Of a DNA stretch of 64,000 bases, positions 1 through 9,075 are shown piece after piece. The notes beneath the pieces were generated by a model that was given only the letters and a program-made list of their open reading frames with translations, made no database searches and was not told the origin of the DNA. Source of the stretch: CAVVEQ01 sp963747315. GTDB taxonomy: Bacteria > Chloroflexota > Anaerolineae > Anaerolineales > Anaerolineaceae. Position 1 is the first letter of the stretch. The number at the start of each line of letters is the position of its first letter. The stretch spans positions 992,001 to 1,056,000 of the forward strand of contig CAVVEQ010000013.1 of NCBI GenBank assembly GCA_963747315.1. The letters are read 5' to 3'. The position numbers were made by a program, and so were the translations under genes.

Positions 1-40
1 GCCAATTTTCCCATGATAATAATTGCTTCGTTTCATTTGA

Positions 41-979
41 CTAATATGATAGAAGCATCTTTTGCATTTGATTTCGATAAAGTTCAAACGCTTTTCTTCC
101 CTGCTCCGTCAACCGCACCATCGTGTGCGGTTTTTTCTCCACGAATTCCTTTTCGATCTTCACATACCCGGCTTCCTCCAGCTTGCTGAGGTGCGCCGAA
201 AGGTTGCCCCAGGTCAGGCCGGTGCGGTTCATCAGGTAGGTGTAATCCGCGCTTTCCACCACGTACAGGTTCGCCAGGATCACCAGCCGGGCGGGTTCGT
301 GCACCACCCGGTCGATGCCGCCCAGCTCCCCGGCGGTTGGGTCCGCCCGCTTTCTACCCATTGCCACCCTCCGCGCGGGTTTGGGGTGCTCTTTCAGGAA
401 ACGGATGAATAAATAAACTCCTGGCACCATCACCAGCAGGCCGCCGATCCAGAAGATGGCGAAATTATTCAGATATTCGCCCAGCCCGAAGCAGAGCGCG
501 TAGATCACGGCGATGTAGTACCCGCGCGGGTAATCGTTGAACCAGGCGATTGTGGCGATGGCCGCACCGACAAATAACCCCGCGAACAGGTAAATTGGCA
601 GACCTTGAGGCAGGGAGGCATTGTTGTTCTTCGCGGTCGCGGTCAGGATGACAAGAATCACGGTCACCAGGGTGAACCCTCCCAGGATCAGCGCCAGATG
701 CAGTTTCCTGCGTTTGCGCGCCGGTCCGAACTTCACCAGCCCCAGCCTCGGTGCGGTGATGTAGCGCTTTCCAGCCCAGAAGATAAGGAAAGCTCCACCG
801 ATCAGCACAAGGTAACCAAGGTAACGTACCAGGTCTGATTCGATCCATTCAATCGTGGAATTCAAGAGCAGCGCCAAATCCCAGAGCAGCAATCCCAGGT
901 AGATATCCCACAGGCCATCCTGGTGGTAGGATCTCCAGGCATTCCTTTCCAGGGTTTTCAAGTCCATCGAGTCGTTCAT
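41..979 (-). CDS. Membrane protein fused to a C-terminal winged-helix regulator
   Basis: About 312 residues. The first ~200 form roughly six hydrophobic segments (for example near residues 27-45, 50-68, 90-115 and 125-195). A basic linker with GRKRADP follows, then a winged-helix domain over the last ~90 residues, with RLVILANLYV, the recognition stretch TYLMNRTGLTWGNLSAHLSKLEE and the wing GYVKIEKEF. This resembles ArsR/MarR-type transcription factors that act on small-molecule or stress cues. The ATG at 979 is preferred over the in-frame TTG at 985 because GGAGG lies six bases before it. A membrane-tethered one-component regulator is the simplest reading. Its ligand and targets are unknown. 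Confidence 0.8.
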   Translation of the reverse strand: MNDSMDLKTLERNAWRSYHQDGLWDIYLGLLLWDLALLLNSTIEWIESDLVRYLGYLVLIGGAFLIFWAGKRYITAPRLGLVKFGPARKRRKLHLALILGGFTLVTVILVILTATAKNNNASLPQGLPIYLFAGLFVGAAIATIAWFNDYPRGYYIAVIYALCFGLGEYLNNFAIFWIGGLLVMVPGVYLFIRFLKEHPKPARRVAMGRKRADPTAGELGGIDRVVHEPARLVILANLYVVESADYTYLMNRTGLTWGNLSAHLSKLEEAGYVKIEKEFVEKKPHTMVRLTEQGRKAFELYRNQMQKMLLSY

Positions 980-1000
980 CACCAACCTCCTTGCATTGAT

Positions 1001-1017
1001 TATTACTTTGTATTACT
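1001..1017. promoter_or_regulatory. TATTACT direct repeat upstream of the membrane regulator gene
   Basis: TATTACT occurs at 1001-1007 and 1011-1017, a 10-bp helical period, just upstream of the minus-strand regulator gene. The AT-rich stretch to 1040 also holds a TATAAT at 1029-1034. Such spacing could be an autoregulatory operator, but nothing else supports it. The rest of the 980-1213 gap shows no gene. Confidence 0.2.
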
Positions 1018-1313
1018 AATGTTCTTTGTATAATATATATCATTCTTCTGCAGATTCCATTGGACATATGACCAATTAATCTTTGCGATTCGATTATTGC
1101 ACTCCGCGTTTTGCGCGGAGGGAGCGCTGGTGGAGATTGGCATCGCGAACACTCGCAAAGAATGAATAAATCAGACGGTATAATCAACCGGTTCCGAATC
1201 TCTCCCGAAAGTAGAACCTCGCGATCAACACGAAAACCCATTCAACCGAAAAACCGGGCGGCAGCCACCGCGGAACGATCGTCACCGCCGCGGGTACCAT
1301 CGCCCTGCTCTCC

Positions 1314-2522
1314 ATGGGCATCCTCTACTCCTGGAGCGTGATCAAGGCCAACATCCCTCCGGAATGGGGTTGGGCGGATTACCAGAAATCGCTGCCCTTC
1401 TCCACCGCCTGCATCGTTCTGCCCTTCACCACCATCCTGGGTGCGAAGCTGCTTGGTAAATACGGTCCGCGGAAGGTTGTCACGGCCGCTGGTGTCCTTG
1501 CCGGGCTTGGGATGATCATCCCCAGCCAGTCCACCTCTCCCTGGGTGCACACGCTGGCCTTCGGGCTGCTCATCGCCTGCGGCATCGGCTTCACCTTCTC
1601 CTCCGCCAGCGCCACCTCCATGATGTGGTTCCCGGAATCGAAAACCGGCCTCATTTCCGGCATCGTCGTCGCCGGCTTCGGCATGGGCAGCGCCTGGGTC
1701 GCTCCACTGGCACGCGCTTCCATCTCGGCCAACGGATTACCAGAAACCATGCTCTATTTCGGTTTTGGCATGACCCTGCTGGTGGTGCTCTGCGCCCAGT
1801 TCATGCGCGTTCCCCCGGACGGGTTCATCCCTACCACAAATGGCAAAGCCGACCCGGTGAGTACCACCCCGGTGGTGGAATTCCAACCCCGGCAGCTCTT
1901 CCGCACCTGGCAGTTCTACCTCATCTGGATCGCCTTCGCGTTCGGCTCGGGAGCCGGTTTGATGGTGATCGGCAACCTGGCCCTGATCGTCAAGGACCAG
2001 ATCGGGCTGGCAGCCTTCGGCGCGGTGGCTGTCTCCGCGCTCGCGCTTGGCAACGGCGGCGGGCGCGTCCTCTACGGGGTGCTCTCGGATCGCTTCGGAA
2101 GGAAGGCCATCCTGCTCACCGCCTTCCTGCTCCAGGCCGGGTTGATCCTGCTCCTGATGAATATGACCGCCGGCAGCCCGCAGGCAAACGTCCCCCTGCT
2201 CATGATCCTGGTGGCGGTGATCGGCGCGAATTACGGCGCGAACCTGGCGGTTTTTCCAGCCCTCACCAGGGATTACTATGGGCCGAAAAACTACGCCATG
2301 AACTACGGGATCGTCAACACCGCCTGGGGAATGGGAGGTTTTATGCTCTCCCAGCTGGCAGGATCAATTCGCGATACAACCGGGACATACAACCAGGCAT
2401 ACATCCTATCCACAGGGATGCTCATCGTCGCGGCGATCCTGACCGGTTTGCTCAGATCTCCGCAACAAGACAATGTGCCTTCTGTGTCTGATAAATCCGG
2501 TGATCCGTTGGCGACTTTATAA
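1314..2522 (+). CDS. MFS transporter, OxlT-like (oxalate/formate or monocarboxylate type)
   Basis: A 12-TM major facilitator of about 402 residues from this ATG. The TM1 signature GILYSWSVIKANIP, the loop GKYGPRKVV and the second-half RVLYGVLSDRFGRKA are typical of the OxlT/monocarboxylate group, so a carboxylate substrate is likely but unspecified. The reading frame stays open upstream to a TAG at 1212 and encodes a sensible start of TM1 (RGTIVTAAGTIALLSM). However, it contains no ATG, GTG or TTG before 1314. The true N-terminus is therefore probably longer, reached through an upstream indel or an unusual start codon. No neighbour points to a substrate. Confidence 0.82.
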   Translation: MGILYSWSVIKANIPPEWGWADYQKSLPFSTACIVLPFTTILGAKLLGKYGPRKVVTAAGVLAGLGMIIPSQSTSPWVHTLAFGLLIACGIGFTFSSASATSMMWFPESKTGLISGIVVAGFGMGSAWVAPLARASISANGLPETMLYFGFGMTLLVVLCAQFMRVPPDGFIPTTNGKADPVSTTPVVEFQPRQLFRTWQFYLIWIAFAFGSGAGLMVIGNLALIVKDQIGLAAFGAVAVSALALGNGGGRVLYGVLSDRFGRKAILLTAFLLQAGLILLLMNMTAGSPQANVPLLMILVAVIGANYGANLAVFPALTRDYYGPKNYAMNYGIVNTAWGMGGFMLSQLAGSIRDTTGTYNQAYILSTGMLIVAAILTGLLRSPQQDNVPSVSDKSGDPLATL

Positions 2523-2550
2523 CTGAAACAATCGATTTAATAAAAAGCTG

Positions 2551-2577
2551 GCCGGAAACCCGGCAAATTCTGTTTTT
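2551..2577 (+). terminator. Weak intrinsic terminator after the MFS gene
   Basis: GCCGG (2551-2555), an AAAC loop and CCGGC (2560-2564) form a 5-bp GC stem. A short TTTTT run follows, but only after eight intervening bases, so termination would be weak. Confidence 0.3.
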
Positions 2578-2856
2578 ACGAAGAATCATTAATAAATGAT
2601 TACACGCCTGGTCAATCGTCTCAAAACCGGAGGTGTATTTCGTCCAAAAATTTGCAGCGAATTTACTGCTTGTCAAATTATCCACCCTGAAGAAATTGAC
2701 ATCACCAATATAAAAATAATCCGGTAATAATGGATCGCAATCTGAACAAACCTTCGGATTTCATAATTCCTATCTCAATCGTTCCTGTAAGCAAAATTGA
2801 CAATTAATATATAATTTGTTCACATAAATCCATCCTCGAGGTCAAAAGGAGACGGT
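2578..2856. other. AT-rich intergenic stretch before the symporter operon
   Basis: No gene is visible between the MFS gene and the DUF485 gene (gap 2523-2856). The last 60 bases are very AT-rich and include TTGACA (2797-2802) and TATAAT (2810-2815). They lie only 7 bases apart, so they cannot be one sigma-70 promoter, although either could belong to one. A good AAGGAG ribosome site lies at about 2845-2851. Confidence 0.4.
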
Positions 2857-3171
2857 ATGTTACACAAACCAGCCACCCCCACAGGCAAGGACCCGGCAGC
2901 GGCATATAAAATGCGAATCGGTTTATGGATGTTCCTGTTTTACGCGATTTTCTACGCAATCTTCGTTGCAATTAATTTGTTAAACCCGCCGGCTATGGGT
3001 ACCATCGTCTTCGCTGGTTTGAATCTGGCGACTGTGTATGGTTTCGCACTGATCATTGGAGCCTTGCTCGAAGCGCTCGCATATAACTTACTTTGCGGAA
3101 AGAAAGAAGCCGAGCTGGCTGAAAAACCTGTCCCGGTCAACGATGAATCCGCAGGAAAGGGCAAGGCATAA
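2857..3171 (+). CDS. DUF485 (YjcH-like) small membrane protein
   Basis: 104 residues with two membrane segments (about 24-42 and 52-76). It sits directly before a sodium:solute symporter gene, the arrangement seen for yjcH-actP. DUF485 proteins accompany acetate/solute symporters and are thought to assist them, though their biochemical role is not settled. An AAGGAG site precedes the ATG. Its stop codon lies four bases before the symporter start, so the two are one transcriptional unit. Confidence 0.85.
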   Translation: MLHKPATPTGKDPAAAYKMRIGLWMFLFYAIFYAIFVAINLLNPPAMGTIVFAGLNLATVYGFALIIGALLEALAYNLLCGKKEAELAEKPVPVNDESAGKGKA

Positions 3172-3175
3172 TCCC

Positions 3176-5059
3176 ATGGCAGTCATCGTCTTCATCATCT
3201 TTGTTGTCATCGTAATCGGCCTTTCCTTTTACCTCGGGAAAAGAACGAAAAGTTCGAGCGCATATTATGCCGCCGGCGGACAGATCAAGTGGGGAGTAAA
3301 CGGGATTGCCTTTGCAGGCGATTACCTTTCTGCTGCGTCATTCCTGGGCATCTGCGGGCTTATTGCCACAGTCGGGTTTGACGGGTTTCTGTATTCCATC
3401 GGTTACCTCGCAGGCTGGGTTGTAGCCCTGTTCGTTGTGGCTGAACCCCTTAAAGAATTGGGGAAATACACGTTTACCGACGCGTTGGATTCCAAATTCA
3501 ATTCACGCAGCATCAAACTTACAGCCGCGATCAGCACCCTGGTCGTCTCGGTTTGCTACCTGATTCCCCAGATGGTTGGTGCGGGAGTGCTGGTGGAGCC
3601 ATTGCTGGGCATCCCTCATGCCTACGGGGTAGTCATGGTTGGGGTGATCGTCATCACCATCGTGGCAACAGCAGGCATGGCTTCCACGACCTATGTACAG
3701 TTCATTAAGGGTGCGCTGTTGATCATCTTCTCCACTGTTCTGGTTGTCGCAGTCCTTGTCCGAGGTCTCTCGACCCAACCAGATCAGGGAGGAAAAGTAC
3801 CATTTTATCAATACGCCTCCATCCCGGCATCGATTGTCGACGGCAAGGTGCAAGTGGATCAAACAGGCGTTGAGATTCTAGACCAGGCGGAAGTGAAAGG
3901 CGGGCTGGTCTTTGTATTGCTCAATTATCAAGGCGTTCAGAACTGGTGGCATGCGACCGAAACCGAACAGGGTTTGATGTTGATGGAATCTCAATCGGTG
4001 GTAGCCAAACCGGAAGGCCAATGGATCAACGGAGCACCATCCTCCCCGGAGAATCAAATTCGCCAGGTGGGCAACCTGGAGCAGATCCAAGGTGAAAGCA
4101 ATGTCAATACTGGCAACATTTCTATTTTGAACTTCCTATCAACCTTCACAGATAAAAATACTACCGTGCGTACCTGGAAAACTTCCAGTTTCACCAACAG
4201 CTTGAATGAGAAAGTAACAGTATATTATTTCCAGGATGTGCCCGGCGAGCGATTCCTGCGGCCGGGTATGAAATTCAAGATCGAAGGGACAGGTTTGGAG
4301 CGGTTGGATTTCCTTTCACTTATGCTCGCGCTCTTCCTGGGCACCGCTGCTCTGCCACATATCCTCATCCGCTACTATACCGTCCCGAATCCTGCCAGCG
4401 CTCGAAAATCCACGATCGTGGCTATCGCAGCAATTGGCTTTTTCTATATCCTGACCCTCTTCATGGGGTTGGGTGCGATCGCGAACGGGGTTTTGAACCC
4501 GGCTGATAGTAATATGGCCGCTCCCCTGCTAGCGCGTTCCTTCGGGGAACTTCTCTTCGCGATCATTTCTGCCATCGCTTTTGCGACAGTGCTTGGCACA
4601 GTCAGCGGGTTGATCGTGGCGGCATCCGGCGCCGTGGCGCATGACTTTATGGATCGCTTCATGAACAGGAAAATGGACGATCGAAAAAAGGTGGCTGCCG
4701 GAAAAACTGCTGCATTTGTTATCGGCGGAATTGCCATCATTCTGGGTATCTTGTTTAAGGGTATGAATGTATCCTTCCTGGTTGGTCTGGCATTTGCTGT
4801 GGCGGCTTCTGCCAACCTGCCCGCGATAATTATGCTCCTGTTTTGGAAGAAAACTACACCCAAAGGGATCTCTTCATCCATCGTCGTTGGGATCGTCTCA
4901 TCACTGGTGCTGATCGCATTCTCCCCCGAGCTTTACACACTTTACGGCTTGAATCCGCTGGATGCACCGGTTCCGATCAACAATCCGGGTATCATTTCCA
5001 TACCGCTTAGCTTTATCACCCTGGTGGTAGTGTCGTTACTGACACAGAAAAAGGATTAA
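3176..5059 (+). CDS. Sodium:solute symporter family protein (ActP-like)
   Basis: About 627 residues with 13 or so membrane segments. The N-terminus has FYLGKRTKSSSAYYAAGG, typical of solute:sodium symporters, followed by GIAFAGDYLSAASFLG as in acetate/solute carriers. A large polar insertion of about 150 residues (near residues 195-350) separates two membrane blocks. This is seen in the VC_2705-type subgroup paired with DUF485. The second block includes GTAALPHILIRYYTVP. The likely role is Na+-driven uptake of a short organic acid such as acetate, but the substrate is inferred only from family and neighbour. The ATG at 3176 is chosen because a longer in-frame reading overlaps the DUF485 gene. 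Confidence 0.88.
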   Translation: MAVIVFIIFVVIVIGLSFYLGKRTKSSSAYYAAGGQIKWGVNGIAFAGDYLSAASFLGICGLIATVGFDGFLYSIGYLAGWVVALFVVAEPLKELGKYTFTDALDSKFNSRSIKLTAAISTLVVSVCYLIPQMVGAGVLVEPLLGIPHAYGVVMVGVIVITIVATAGMASTTYVQFIKGALLIIFSTVLVVAVLVRGLSTQPDQGGKVPFYQYASIPASIVDGKVQVDQTGVEILDQAEVKGGLVFVLLNYQGVQNWWHATETEQGLMLMESQSVVAKPEGQWINGAPSSPENQIRQVGNLEQIQGESNVNTGNISILNFLSTFTDKNTTVRTWKTSSFTNSLNEKVTVYYFQDVPGERFLRPGMKFKIEGTGLERLDFLSLMLALFLGTAALPHILIRYYTVPNPASARKSTIVAIAAIGFFYILTLFMGLGAIANGVLNPADSNMAAPLLARSFGELLFAIISAIAFATVLGTVSGLIVAASGAVAHDFMDRFMNRKMDDRKKVAAGKTAAFVIGGIAIILGILFKGMNVSFLVGLAFAVAASANLPAIIMLLFWKKTTPKGISSSIVVGIVSSLVLIAFSPELYTLYGLNPLDAPVPINNPGIISIPLSFITLVVVSLLTQKKD

Positions 5060-5070
5060 CCCATCTGTCA

Positions 5071-5105
5071 AAGCGGGATGCTTCAATTCAGGCATCCCGC
5101 TTTTT
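5071..5105 (+). terminator. Intrinsic terminator after the symporter gene
   Basis: AGCGGGATGC (5072-5081) pairs perfectly with GCATCCCGCT (5092-5101) around a 10-base loop, and a TTTTT run follows directly. Confidence 0.92.
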
Positions 5106-5120
5106 ATAATAATTCGATCA

Positions 5121-8100
5121 ATGCCAATTATTGTAAATTTCCACCTTCATTCCAACTTCAGCGACGGTGAACTTTCACCCGAATCGCTTGCCGCGAAATT
5201 ATCTGCAGCCGGGGTGCGTTTTGCATCGCTAACTGATCATGACACTATTGAAGGTCTACCGCGGTTCCAGAAAGCAGCAAAGAAACGTGGAATATCCGTT
5301 TTACCCGGGGTTGAATTGACAACATGTTTCAACGGTAGAGAATTGCATCTCCTCGGTTTTGGATTCGATCCCGAGTTTCCTGATCTACGGGCTACCCTTG
5401 TATCCATGCGCCAGGTTAAAGATCTTGGAGTGCATAGCATCACCGGATCGATACGGAAAATGGGGGCAAATCATCCCGGAAGCCCCGGGGATTCTTCCTC
5501 GAACACCGCCGCACCGGATGGAAAGCTGGAAATTTCCACCGCCATCGATCTCATTCACCGTGCCGGAGGTAAAACTTTTCTAGCGCATCCTTACTTTTAT
5601 GAATCCGATCCTAATCGGTTGGGTCTCCTAATTGATGAATTAATAACCCTCGGCCTGGATGGGCTCGAAGCATTTTACACACCGATTTCCAAAAAACAGC
5701 AGGAATTCCTGGTTGGAATCGCTAATAAATTAAATCTTCCGGTTAGTGCCGGAACGGATCTTCATCAGGATGGTGGTAATTTTGGGATAGAAATCCAGGA
5801 AGAGTATTGGACGAAATTTCGTCGATCGATATTTTCCAACCCCGCGCTCAACGCTCAATCCTCAACCAGTGAGAATAATTCTTCCGCAGGTCAGGTAACC
5901 AATCCATCTGCTACGAAACCACATCATTTTCGACGCAGATCGTATATCGTTAGAATTTTCTTGCCAACACTTATCGCCATTGGTTTATTCCTTGCGGTCA
6001 TCTGGGGTATCATCCTTCCCTCTTACGAGCAATCTCTGCTCGAACGCAAACGGGAGCTTATCCGCGAGTTAACCAATTCAGCTTGGAGCATTCTGGCTTC
6101 CTACGAACGGGATGAAAGGAATGGGATCCTCACCCGTCAGCAGGCACAGGAACAAGCCATAACCAGGTTGGAAGCGTTACGTTATGGCAAGGAAGGAAAG
6201 GATTATTTTTGGATACAGGATATGCAACCGCGAATGGTGATGCATCCCTACCGTTCCGATTTAAATGGGCAGGATGTATCGAAGTTTACTGATCCGCTCG
6301 GTGTGGCGATTTTTGTTGAGTTTGCCAGGCAGGTTGAACGTGCAGGAGAAGGATATTTAAATTATGTGTGGCAGTGGAAGGATGATCCCACCCGGTTGGA
6401 ACCAAAAGAGTCCTTCGTTAAAGGTTTTTCACCCTGGGGTTGGGTGATCGGCACCGGGATATACACTGATGATGTGCGGACTGAAATCGATCAACTTGAG
6501 CGCAACCTTGTTCAAGTCACTCTTGTGGTTTCAGGGGCCATCATCCTATTGCTCGCCTTTGTTCTCCACCAGAGTCTCAAAATTGAACGTGAGCGCCAGG
6601 AAATTCTAGACGATCTCCATGAATCCACAGAACGTTACCGTTCCTTGGTGGAAGCCACTACTGAAGGCACATTGCTGATCATCGGCGATCACTGCAGCTA
6701 TGCAAATCAGACATTTTTGTCCATAAGTGGGTATACACAAGATCAACTTGAATTCTTAGCCTTGGCAGATTTGATTCATCCAACTGAAAACACGATGTTT
6801 TGGGAAAAATATGATTCTATACTTGAAACCGGTTCAGGCGAGGTGGAAGCCATTGATGGCGTGCTAAGCCGCGCGGACGGTAAATCAAATAGTTGCGTGC
6901 TTGGATTTTCCCCGATTCAATTTGCAGGTCAGAAGGGGTATATCCTTCTTTGTCGGGATATCACCACACAAGCTTCTCAAATTGGAAGTGATGATCTTGG
7001 AAGGGTAATCCAATCTTCCGAAATAGGGGTTTTCCGAGCCAAAGCCGATAAGCACGCTGAAATATTGGATTGCAACCCGGCAGCCCGCGCTTACTTTTCA
7101 AAAGAACCGCATTCCCTGGCTGATCTATTCGTAAATCCTGCGGATTTTGAGGAAATGATCCAAAAAATACTGGTGGGAGAAGAGATCCGAAATCATATTA
7201 TACAAATTGAAGCTGGTGATAGGTCGATACGGTTTCTCGCTTTCTCCGCTCATGTGGATCGCGAAGAGGGCGGCGATTTTATCACCGGTACCCTTCAGGA
7301 TGTTACGCTTGAACGCAGCCACGAAATAAACCGGGAGGAATTAATCGAGAAATTACAGGCATCGCTTTTGTTCCTTCACGAACCGCTAAGTCACTTGGGG
7401 AAAAACGCGTTGATCTGCAATCTGAATGATACAGTGACCGGGACTGCCCGTTTAATGAGTGAGCGAGGAGTTACAGCAGTTTTGGTTAGTAGTGATGGTG
7501 CTGAAATTGGTATCGTCACCGATCACGACCTTCGCGCCCGTGTTCTAACCGGGAATTCAACTTTAAATGCACCCATTCATTCGATCATGAGTGCACCAAT
7601 AATCAGGATTTCGGAAGATGCTCCAGTTTATGAAGCCTTGTTACGGATGGAGGAAAATGGGATCAGTCATCTTGCGGTAGAGGATCGTGACGGGAAGATT
7701 GTAAGCGTTATTGATAATAAATCCCTGGTTAAGTTTCAGGATTATGGCACGATCGTACTTTCCCGGGAAATTACACGCGCTCCTACCCCTGAGGAAATAG
7801 GCCGCCAAACAAATCGAATACCTCAATTGGCAAGGGCATTATTGGAGAGCTCAGCCCGCCCACGGTATGTCACCCGCACACTTGCTTCCATTTGCGACTC
7901 GGTTACTGAACGTCTGGTGAAGTTAGCGATCGAAGAACTGGGGGAACCACCAGCCACCTTCTCGTTTATCGGTATGGGAAGCCAGGGTCGTCAGGAACTT
8001 ACCCTTATCACCGACCAGGATAATGGCATCATTTTTGCCCCATCTCCCGACTCTGATCCACAAGAGACTTTGCTTTATTTTCTAAAACTGGGAGGAAAGG

Positions 8101-8789
8101 TCAACGAAGGTTTAGCTCTTGCCGGGTATCCTCCATGCCGTGGAGGGGTCATGGCTGGTAATGCGCGCTGGTGCCGATCTCTTTCTGAATGGGAATCCAG
8201 TTCCAATGAATGGATCCAAAAATCCGAACCTCAGGAAATCGTTGATTTCAGTATATTCTTCGATTTTCGCACCATATATGGTGATGCTGAATTGGCCCGA
8301 AAATTACGTGCAAGCATTTTTTCTTCGCTGGAAGATCAACCATCATTTTTAAATTTCCTTGCTCAAAATGCGCTGACATTTAAACCACCTTTCCGCCTGT
8401 TGGGAAGTATGTATTTTGGTGGTGGCTCAACAGAGCATGCAGGTGAAATCAATTTGAAAGATGCCATGATGCCGCTAGTAAGCTTTTCACGTTTATACGC
8501 TCTGCGTCACCGCTTGAGCCAAACCCATACAGAGGAACGGATCGAAGCCCTTGCTAATCGCGGCATAATACTCCCATCCAACCACGATGAATTCATCGAC
8601 GCATACGAATTCATAATGCTGCTTCGCCTCCAGGCTCAGGTTGATGAAATCCAAGCTGGACGGAGTCCGACGAACATCATTCAACCTTCGAAGTTAAGTT
8701 ACATTCAAAAAGAATTATTAAAACAAGCCTTCACCCAAATATCAGTGGTTCAAAAAAAGATACGGTACGATTTTCTAGGTGGCGCGTAA
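5121..8789 (+). CDS. PHP - Cache - PAS - PAS - CBS - DUF294 nucleotidyltransferase receptor
   Basis: One uninterrupted 1222-residue frame. Residues 1-240 are a PHP phosphoesterase with a full metal set: H8/H10 in HLHSNFSDG, TDHD at 38-41, E65 in GVE, H76, AHP at 155-157 and GTDLH at 211-215. After a Ser/Asn-rich linker come TM1 (about 276-300), an sCache-like sensor (about 305-455, KDYFWIQDM and WGWVIGTGIY) and TM2 (about 463-487). PAS domains follow near 507-620 and 627-735, then a CBS pair (about 765-874). The DUF294 nucleotidyltransferase (about 895-1050) has GMGSQGRQELTLITDQDN near 951, and a DUF294 C-terminal helical domain ends the protein. The Cache should face outward, with PHP and nucleotidyltransferase modules both cytoplasmic. 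Each module is recognisable, but the joint function is unknown. Confidence 0.88.
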   Translation: MPIIVNFHLHSNFSDGELSPESLAAKLSAAGVRFASLTDHDTIEGLPRFQKAAKKRGISVLPGVELTTCFNGRELHLLGFGFDPEFPDLRATLVSMRQVKDLGVHSITGSIRKMGANHPGSPGDSSSNTAAPDGKLEISTAIDLIHRAGGKTFLAHPYFYESDPNRLGLLIDELITLGLDGLEAFYTPISKKQQEFLVGIANKLNLPVSAGTDLHQDGGNFGIEIQEEYWTKFRRSIFSNPALNAQSSTSENNSSAGQVTNPSATKPHHFRRRSYIVRIFLPTLIAIGLFLAVIWGIILPSYEQSLLERKRELIRELTNSAWSILASYERDERNGILTRQQAQEQAITRLEALRYGKEGKDYFWIQDMQPRMVMHPYRSDLNGQDVSKFTDPLGVAIFVEFARQVERAGEGYLNYVWQWKDDPTRLEPKESFVKGFSPWGWVIGTGIYTDDVRTEIDQLERNLVQVTLVVSGAIILLLAFVLHQSLKIERERQEILDDLHESTERYRSLVEATTEGTLLIIGDHCSYANQTFLSISGYTQDQLEFLALADLIHPTENTMFWEKYDSILETGSGEVEAIDGVLSRADGKSNSCVLGFSPIQFAGQKGYILLCRDITTQASQIGSDDLGRVIQSSEIGVFRAKADKHAEILDCNPAARAYFSKEPHSLADLFVNPADFEEMIQKILVGEEIRNHIIQIEAGDRSIRFLAFSAHVDREEGGDFITGTLQDVTLERSHEINREELIEKLQASLLFLHEPLSHLGKNALICNLNDTVTGTARLMSERGVTAVLVSSDGAEIGIVTDHDLRARVLTGNSTLNAPIHSIMSAPIIRISEDAPVYEALLRMEENGISHLAVEDRDGKIVSVIDNKSLVKFQDYGTIVLSREITRAPTPEEIGRQTNRIPQLARALLESSARPRYVTRTLASICDSVTERLVKLAIEELGEPPATFSFIGMGSQGRQELTLITDQDNGIIFAPSPDSDPQETLLYFLKLGGKVNEGLALAGYPPCRGGVMAGNARWCRSLSEWESSSNEWIQKSEPQEIVDFSIFFDFRTIYGDAELARKLRASIFSSLEDQPSFLNFLAQNALTFKPPFRLLGSMYFGGGSTEHAGEINLKDAMMPLVSFSRLYALRHRLSQTHTEERIEALANRGIILPSNHDEFIDAYEFIMLLRLQAQVDEIQAGRSPTNIIQPSKLSYIQKELLKQAFTQISVVQKKIRYDFLGGA

Positions 8790-9075
8790 GATCACTAACA
8801 CTCACGGTGCTGACCAATTCATTTATGTCTGATTTGTTGGGATGGAGCTGGGTTGAAATATTCGCGAGGTCTTTATCGTTGGCAATCGGAGTGGTAGAGT
8901 GAAGTCGGCAAAAATAATTACACGCTGCTTGGTTTCAGGTTCTCAGAATAGGTGCTACATATTTCCCGGGCAAATATCCGTAAACCAGAACAACCACCGA
9001 CCAAACTCCTTGGATTAACCCTGCCGAAAACTTGTATCGATATTCTTAAGGTCCTCGGCTTTTTTGGACCGATTG

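Noticed and set aside
62..412. Plus-strand open frame opposite the membrane regulator
   Set aside because: It is a shadow of the minus-strand gene, with no ribosome site and a low-complexity His/Arg-rich translation.
2797..2815. TTGACA and TATAAT close together before the DUF485 gene
   Set aside because: They are only 7 bases apart, so they cannot be paired as one sigma-70 promoter.
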